Shown in pieces: positions 59,040 to 64,000 of a stretch of DNA of 64,000 nt. The position numbers and the translations under genes are program-made. Each line of letters opens with the position of its first letter. Position 1 is the stretch's first letter. Under the pieces are notes generated by a model that was given only the letters and a program-made list of their open reading frames with translations, ran no database searches and had not been told where the DNA came from. Origin of the DNA: Pseudomonas cerasi (GTDB lineage Bacteria > Pseudomonadota > Gammaproteobacteria > Pseudomonadales > Pseudomonadaceae); the NCBI RefSeq assembly GCF_900074915.1, contig NZ_LT222319.1:1857001-1921000 (forward strand), in the 5' to 3' direction.

Positions 59040-59386
59040 GATGATCCCCTTGCCTGCTGAATGGCCTTTTTCAGGCCTTATCAATCGTTATTCTGTTTTT
59101 CAGGTCGGCGCGGTGAAGCGCCAGGGCAGCGTTGAAAAGTCCATGAAGTCATGGAGACCGTTATCCGGCCAGGTATTTTTATGAGGTCTGAATGTGATCC
59201 AGACCCAGGCTGCTTCGAGCCTTTGCAAGGGGATCACCGGGTGCGCTATTTGAAGGGATGAGCCTTTGAATACGGCACTTTGCTGTCCACACGCAATCGC
59301 AGTATGCATAGCACGAGGTTGCACACCAATATTGCGAATTTTATTTATCGTTGCTTTAAACAGAACGCAGAACGCTAAGGGAATGT
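59040..59386. other. intergenic region left of the repeat cluster
   Basis: No convincing gene. A 121-codon frame (59100-59465, minus) runs through the repeat and has no family likeness. The DUF3100 promoter should lie at the left end of this stretch. Confidence 0.45.
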
Positions 59387-59618
59387 GACGCCCCGCGTCC
59401 TCTTTTGTGACGCAGAGCGTCGAGACCTGCATTCCCACGCGGAGCGTGAGGAACGATAGTCTCAACTCCGTCCCGAAGCTCTGCGTCGATATGCACGGAC
59501 AATCCGATTATCGTGCGACGCTCCGCGTCGTCATGCAGCTCCGGACGCTCCGCGTCCTCTTGGCGACGCAGAGCGTCGTGAACTGCACTCCCACGCTGGA
59601 GCGTGAGGAACGATGATC
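59387..59618. repeat. cluster of REP-like repeats, copies 2 and 3 plus inverted fragments
   Basis: Two direct copies of the unit seen at 16986: 59409-59457 and 59565-59614, each GACGCAGAGCGTC, then CTGCA, then TCCCACG(CT)GGAGCGTGAG and GAACGAT. Between them are inverted or partial units (GAAGCTCTGCGTCGAT near 59475, GCGACGCTCCGCGTCGTC near 59515, CGGACGCTCCGCGTCCTC near 59542). The unit therefore occurs three times in full in the window. Confidence 0.82.
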
Positions 59619-59652
59619 TCAACTATCGTGCAGCCCCTGTCGCTCTCACTAA

Positions 59653-61044
59653 TTAGTAGGCGGGACTGCTCAGTTCCAGCGCCCTGGCGCACTCCTCCAG
59701 TGAGCGCCGCTGGGTGTCGGCATACAGGTCCAGTTCGTTGAGCGTCCCGCGTCCCAGTGCCTGCTCGAAATCCTGCTGATTCGAATTCGTCGCGTAGTGC
59801 GCCTGTGCGTTATCGCCCAGGTTGGACTGGAAAATGCCCGCCGCACTGACCGGCAAAAAGTCTTCGTACACCAGTGGCTCGAAGCGCACGTGACCTGCTT
59901 CGACAAGCTGCTCCAGACTGCCGGATGCACGCTCGGCAATACCTGATTCGGTCGGGAAATAGCGGAAGTAGGCCAGGCCCTGCCTGCGCATTTCAGCGTG
60001 GCTGTCCGGAAACGCCTCGAACGTGTTTTCCAGCAGCTCGGCATAGCGCAGGGCATTCGCCTCATTGGGGAACTCGCCCAGCGCGTCGCGGGCCTCGTTC
60101 AGCAGCCGGTCATACAGCTCGCGACCTTTGGGGGTCAGTGCAGCGCCACGCTGTTCGATCTCGCCGAAGCGTGCCGAGTGGCTGCCCGACTGACTGCCAC
60201 CCTGGCCCATGAAGGCAATCGGTTCTTCCAGCGCCTTGAAGCTGGTCTGGCGCAGCAGAATCGGGCGCTGGCGACGTGGCGGCCCCTCGACAACCGCCTT
60301 GGGTGTGATGCCTTTGCCGGGCATACCGGCCTGAACCGCATCAATGTCCAGCGTGCGTGGCGTCAGGTGGTTGATGTGCGGACCTCGAAACGCCACCACA
60401 TCGGCGATCAGGCGATGCTGAGTGTTCAGCTTCTGGTAGTCGTCCAGCGAAACGGTCGCCGTGTTGTGCCAGCGAAAGGTTTCCAGCGCCTGCTGAATGA
60501 ACTCGGCCGCATCGGTTTCGCTCAAGCCGCCGTCTGCTTCATGCTTGTCGATCAACGCCAGGGCGCCGGGTGTGAAGATACTGCGTTTGCCCAGCACCTG
60601 ACCGGCGAACTCACGCAGGCTGTCGCTTTCGATCAGTTCCAGACGCAGCAACGAGGTGAACACGCGAAACGGACTGACCTGCAGCGCCTGCTCATGCACG
60701 GCGCGAAAGGCGGTGGAGTGAACCGGCACGCCGGCCGCGCTCAGGTCGTAGTAACCCACCGGCTGCATGCCCATGACCGCGAACAGGCGGGCGAGGGTGG
60801 CCAGTTCCTGTGCCGTGCCGACGCGGATTGCACCGTGCCGTTCCATGTCCAGGCGCTGGATTTCACCGGTCTGGCGCAAACTGTCCAGCACACTGCTGTC
60901 ATGGCTCATGACCTGTTCGTTGACTTCACTCACCAGCGCCATCAGCGTGCCGTACAGCGGCACTTCGTGCTTGTACATCTGCGACATGGCGCGAGAAAAG
61001 CCCGCGCGGATCTGGTCCGGGTCGGCAAAGCGTGCTGTGCTCAT
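59653..61044 (-). CDS. hglS: 2-oxoadipate dioxygenase/decarboxylase (HglS)
   Basis: 463-residue non-heme iron enzyme of the former DUF1338/YdcJ family that turns 2-oxoadipate into D-2-hydroxyglutarate and CO2 in lysine catabolism. From the ATG at 61044 the metal and substrate residues fall at His70 and Arg74 (MERHGAIR) and His226 (GPHINHLTPR), the numbers known for P. putida HglS, with Glu295 in ARFGEIEQRG as the probable third ligand. This also confirms the start; a TTG nine codons upstream is less likely. Shares a transcript with the aminotransferase that ends just 23 bases upstream. Confidence 0.9.
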   Translation of the reverse strand: MSTARFADPDQIRAGFSRAMSQMYKHEVPLYGTLMALVSEVNEQVMSHDSSVLDSLRQTGEIQRLDMERHGAIRVGTAQELATLARLFAVMGMQPVGYYDLSAAGVPVHSTAFRAVHEQALQVSPFRVFTSLLRLELIESDSLREFAGQVLGKRSIFTPGALALIDKHEADGGLSETDAAEFIQQALETFRWHNTATVSLDDYQKLNTQHRLIADVVAFRGPHINHLTPRTLDIDAVQAGMPGKGITPKAVVEGPPRRQRPILLRQTSFKALEEPIAFMGQGGSQSGSHSARFGEIEQRGAALTPKGRELYDRLLNEARDALGEFPNEANALRYAELLENTFEAFPDSHAEMRRQGLAYFRYFPTESGIAERASGSLEQLVEAGHVRFEPLVYEDFLPVSAAGIFQSNLGDNAQAHYATNSNQQDFEQALGRGTLNELDLYADTQRRSLEECARALELSSPAY

Positions 61045-61067
61045 CAGGGTGTTTTCTCCGTACGGGT

Positions 61068-62315
61068 TCAAGCCAGCGCTGCCAGGCAGCGCTCGAAAAT
61101 ATCCAGCCCTTCGTGCAGCACGTCGGGCTCGATGGTCAGCGGGATCAGCAGGCGGATGATGTGCCTCGACTTGCCACTGGGCATCAGCAGCAGCCCTGCA
61201 TCCCTGGCTGAGCTCAGCAGTTCGGCAAGCTGTCGGGTGCCGGGCTCGCCCTCCGGCGTGATCAGTTCGATACCGCGCATGCAGCCAACACCGGTCAGCC
61301 TGCCCAGATACGGCGACAGTTTGCTCGTCCGCCAGGCTTCATAGCGTGAAACGATAGCGTGCTCCTGCTGCTCGCCCCAGCTGGACAGGTTGGCATCGGT
61401 CATCTGCGCCAGTGACGCGAGGCCCGCTGCGCAGCCGATCGGGTTACCGGAATACGTGCCACCCAGGCCGCCCTTGGGCAGGTTGTCCAGCAACTGCTTG
61501 CGACCTACCACCGCGCCCAGCGGGATGCCGCCCGCAATGCTTTTGCCCAGCAGAATCAGATCCGGCTCGATGCCCAAGCGGCTGAACGCAAAACGCTGCC
61601 CGGTACGGCCGAAGCCGGACTGAATTTCATCGGCGATCAGTACGATGCCGTGTTTATCGCAGAACGCTCGCAGTGCCTGGGCAAAGTCCGGCTGCATGGC
61701 CAGAAAACCGCCTTCGCCCTGAACCGGTTCGAAGATGATGCAGCCCACGTCGTTGACGTCGATCTCGACGCTGAACAGCCGGTCCATGGCCTTGAGCGCC
61801 TGCTCGGTGGACACGCCGTTGTCCTTGCTGGGGAACGGAATGTGAAAGACCGGACCGGGCAGCACGCCGACTTTCTGTTTATAGGGCGCTACCTTGCCGT
61901 TGAGGTTCAGGGTCGCCAGCGTTCGGCCATGAAAGCCGCCGTCTAAGGCGATGACCGCCGTGCGGCCGGTGGCGCCGCGTACGATCTTCAGCGCATTTTC
62001 GGCCGCTTCCGCACCGCTGTTGGTGAGCATGCCGCTGAGGGGGTAACTGACCGGTACGAACTGCGTGAGCTGCTGCATGAAGCGGATATACGGGTCATGA
62101 GGCGTGGCGTTAAAGCAATAGTGGGTCAGCTTTGCCGCCTGAGCCTGAATGGCCGTGACCACCTGCGGGTTGCAGTGCCCCAGATTGAGCACCCCGATGC
62201 CGCCGACAAAGTCGATATAGCGCTTGCCGGTGGTGTCCCAGACTTCGGCGTTGCGGCCGTGGGACAGCGTCATGTTGTGGACAAACGAAATGGATTCGCT
62301 GATGTGTTCGCTCAT
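61068..62315 (-). CDS. class III aminotransferase, probable 2-aminoadipate (or GABA/lysine) transaminase
   Basis: 415-residue PLP enzyme of the GabT group. Phosphate-binding LTNSGAEAAENALKIVRGAT (about 98-117), GGFHGRTLATLNLNG, CIIFEPVQGEGGF, PLP Asp229 in LIADEIQSGFGRTG and Schiff-base Lys258 in LLGKSIAGGIPLG. In P. putida a GabT-like enzyme acts on 2-aminoadipate to give 2-oxoadipate, the HglS substrate, and here the gene lies directly before hglS in the same direction and faces a piperideine-6-carboxylate-type dehydrogenase. Activity on GABA, 5-aminovalerate or lysine is also possible by family. Confidence 0.88.
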   Translation of the reverse strand: MSEHISESISFVHNMTLSHGRNAEVWDTTGKRYIDFVGGIGVLNLGHCNPQVVTAIQAQAAKLTHYCFNATPHDPYIRFMQQLTQFVPVSYPLSGMLTNSGAEAAENALKIVRGATGRTAVIALDGGFHGRTLATLNLNGKVAPYKQKVGVLPGPVFHIPFPSKDNGVSTEQALKAMDRLFSVEIDVNDVGCIIFEPVQGEGGFLAMQPDFAQALRAFCDKHGIVLIADEIQSGFGRTGQRFAFSRLGIEPDLILLGKSIAGGIPLGAVVGRKQLLDNLPKGGLGGTYSGNPIGCAAGLASLAQMTDANLSSWGEQQEHAIVSRYEAWRTSKLSPYLGRLTGVGCMRGIELITPEGEPGTRQLAELLSSARDAGLLLMPSGKSRHIIRLLIPLTIEPDVLHEGLDIFERCLAALA

Positions 62316-62457
62316 CGGCCTGGCCCTGACTCCGGGTGATCATGATGGCCTTATCCAAACAAACATCGGGCCGCGCTCGCAAACGAAATAAAATCACCGG
62401 GTCATTCCAATAATTCCCGATGTAAGGGCTTTTATGGCTATTAACGATCAGGAGTTC

Positions 62458-62472
62458 ATTCCTAAAAGGAAT
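62458..62472. promoter_or_regulatory. inverted repeat between aminotransferase and ALDH genes
   Basis: ATTCCT-AAA-AGGAAT, perfect 6-bp arms, about midway in the 253-base divergent region. Two more ATTCC half-elements lie at 62404-62408 and 62413-62417. Candidate operator for joint control of the lysine/2-aminoadipate genes; the regulator is not in the window. Confidence 0.5.
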
Positions 62473-62568
62473 CATGTTTTTCAAAAACGTCGTTTGTAGC
62501 CCGACCCTGAGTAGCTTGATACTGAGGTCATCGATGATTTCCACCGGGTTCATGACAGGAGAATCAAC

Positions 62569-64000
62569 ATGGTTGCCGAGTTATTAGCACGTCTGGGCGT
62601 GGCGAACAGTGCCCACACACAAGGGGACTATCCGGTTTACACCCCGATTGATGGCAGCCGGATTGCCTCGGTCACGCTTGAAGACAAGGCACAGGTCGTG
62701 GCGCGTATCGACAGCGCCCACAATGCGTTTCTAAAGTGGCGCACAGTACCGGCCCCACGGCGTGGCGAGCTGGTGCGGATCTTTGGTGAAGTGCTGCGTG
62801 AGCACAAGGCTGATCTGGGCGAACTGGTGTCGGTCGAGGCCGGCAAGATCACTCAGGAAGGTCTGGGTGAAGTGCAGGAAATGATCGACATCTGCGACTT
62901 TGCCGTCGGTCTGTCGCGTCAGTTGTACGGCCTGACCATCGCCTCCGAGCGTCCCGGTCATCACATGCGCGAAACCTGGCACCCGCTGGGTGTGGTCGGC
63001 GTGATCAGCGCGTTCAACTTTCCGGTTGCGGTCTGGGCCTGGAACACCACGCTGGCGCTGGTCTGCGGCAACCCGGTGATCTGGAAGCCTTCGGAAAAGA
63101 CTCCGCTGACGGCACTGGCCTGTCAGGCGCTGTTCGACAAGGCGCTGAAGATTTTCGGTGACGCGCCGGCAGCACTGGCGCAACTGGTGATCGGTGATCG
63201 TGACGCCGGTGAAGCGCTGGTCGACGACCCTCGCGTGCCACTGATCAGCGCCACCGGCAGCACCCGCATGGGCCGTGAAGTCGGGCCGCGTGTCGCCGCC
63301 CGTTTCGGGCGCAGCATTCTGGAGCTGGGCGGCAACAACGCGATGATTCTGGCCCCGAGCGCCGATCTGGACCTGGCCGTGCGCGGCATTCTGTTCAGTG
63401 CGGTAGGCACCGCCGGTCAGCGTTGCACCACGTTGCGCCGCCTGATTGTGCACCGCTCGATCAAGGACGAAGTGGTCGCCCGCGTCAAGGCAGCCTACGC
63501 CAAGGTGCGCGTCGGTGATCCGCGCGAAGGCAATCTGATCGGCCCGCTGATCGACCAGCAAGCGTTTTTGGCCATGCAGAACGCGCTGACCAAGGCCCGC
63601 GACGAAGGCGGCCAAGTGTTTGGTGGCGAGCGTCAGTTGCAGGACAAATACCCTAACGGCTACTACGTCACGCCGGCCATTGCCGAAATGCCTGGCCAGA
63701 GCGAAGTCGTGCGTCACGAAACCTTCGCGCCGATTCTCTACGTGCTGGCTTACGATGACTTCGAAGAGGCCCTGCGCCTGAACAACGAAGTGCCGCAGGG
63801 CCTGTCGTCGTGCATTTTCACTACCGACCTGCGTGAGGCCGAGGCTTTCCAGAGTGCCGCGGGCAGCGATTGCGGTATTGCCAACGTCAATATCGGCACC
63901 AGCGGTGCGGAAATCGGCGGGGCATTTGGTGGCGAGAAGGAAACCGGTGGGGGGCGCGAGTCCGGCTCCGATTCGTGGCGCGCCTACATGCGCCGGCAGA
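62569..64000 (+). CDS. L-piperideine-6-carboxylate-type aldehyde dehydrogenase (ALDH7), 3' end outside window
   Basis: 477 residues are visible and about 20 are missing beyond the right edge. ALDH7/antiquitin family: catalytic Glu252 (ILELGGNNAM), Cys286 (TAGQRCTTLRR), oxyanion Asn150 (SAFNFPVAVW) and the family ending NIGTSGAEIGGAFGGEKETG with ESGSDSWRAYMRRQ. These enzymes oxidise 2-aminoadipate semialdehyde (in ring form piperideine-6-carboxylate) to 2-aminoadipate; in P. putida this is AmaB/AmaA-type. AGGAG at 62557-62561 precedes the ATG. Divergent from the aminotransferase-hglS pair, completing a route from lysine intermediates to 2-hydroxyglutarate. Confidence 0.9.
   Translation, partial: MVAELLARLGVANSAHTQGDYPVYTPIDGSRIASVTLEDKAQVVARIDSAHNAFLKWRTVPAPRRGELVRIFGEVLREHKADLGELVSVEAGKITQEGLGEVQEMIDICDFAVGLSRQLYGLTIASERPGHHMRETWHPLGVVGVISAFNFPVAVWAWNTTLALVCGNPVIWKPSEKTPLTALACQALFDKALKIFGDAPAALAQLVIGDRDAGEALVDDPRVPLISATGSTRMGREVGPRVAARFGRSILELGGNNAMILAPSADLDLAVRGILFSAVGTAGQRCTTLRRLIVHRSIKDEVVARVKAAYAKVRVGDPREGNLIGPLIDQQAFLAMQNALTKARDEGGQVFGGERQLQDKYPNGYYVTPAIAEMPGQSEVVRHETFAPILYVLAYDDFEEALRLNNEVPQGLSSCIFTTDLREAEAFQSAAGSDCGIANVNIGTSGAEIGGAFGGEKETGGGRESGSDSWRAYMRRQ

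Noticed and set aside
59100-59465. Open frame of 121 codons, minus strand, in the repeat region
   Set aside because: Starts inside the REP-like repeat and its N-terminus is only translated repeat; no ribosome-binding site or family.

Overview
The window is a chromosomal stretch of a fluorescent Pseudomonas, most likely of the P. syringae group. This is inferred from GC-rich codon use and from gene order: acs - aotJQMOP-argR - aruCFGDB - small ORF - aruE - ltaE - alaS - lysC - rsmA closely follows the order known from Pseudomonas aeruginosa. AmrZ, an FMN-riboswitch lumazine synthase, a PctA-type chemoreceptor and typical Pseudomonas REPINs fit as well. I see no phage, insertion sequence, CRISPR array, rRNA or plasmid gene. 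The two ends cut genes: a TyrR/PhhR-type regulator at the left and a piperideine-6-carboxylate-type dehydrogenase at the right.

Left block (1-17 kb): acetyl-CoA synthetase, then a nearly continuous arginine module. An ABC importer (aotJQMP, plus aotO) and its AraC-type regulator ArgR are followed by the arginine succinyltransferase pathway (aruC, F, G, D, B, E). Matching TGTCGC-N8-AA elements lie upstream of both aotJ and aruC, so uptake and breakdown look co-regulated by ArgR.

Core block (17-30.6 kb): ribH under an FMN riboswitch, threonine aldolase, alaS, lysC with an internal start, rsmA, tRNA-Ser(GCU), two identical tRNA-Arg(ACG), mgtE, amrZ, small membrane or secreted proteins, tRNA-Arg(CCU) and a large mechanosensitive channel.

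Accessory block (30.8-48 kb): a glutathione transferase and a TetR gene that share operator-like palindromes; a three-gene reductase group (SDR, quinone-oxidoreductase type, SDR) whose first gene carries an in-frame amber codon; a second TetR gene divergent from a hydrolase across a perfect 29-bp palindrome; a NYN RNase-like protein; a chemoreceptor; a hybrid sensor kinase; a permease/GntR/racemase group for allantoin- or hydantoin-like compounds; and a formaldehyde-type alcohol dehydrogenase.

Right block (48-64 kb): a LysR-controlled dehydrogenase/aldehyde dehydrogenase/amidohydrolase operon; a LysR gene divergent from a YqcI/YcgG-family protein and a LysE exporter, which I regard as the least understood and most interesting pair here; serine deaminase with a LysR gene; a DUF3100 membrane protein; and a lysine/2-aminoadipate catabolic group (HglS, class III aminotransferase, ALDH7). 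Two REPINs and two loci of a second short repeat mark gene borders.
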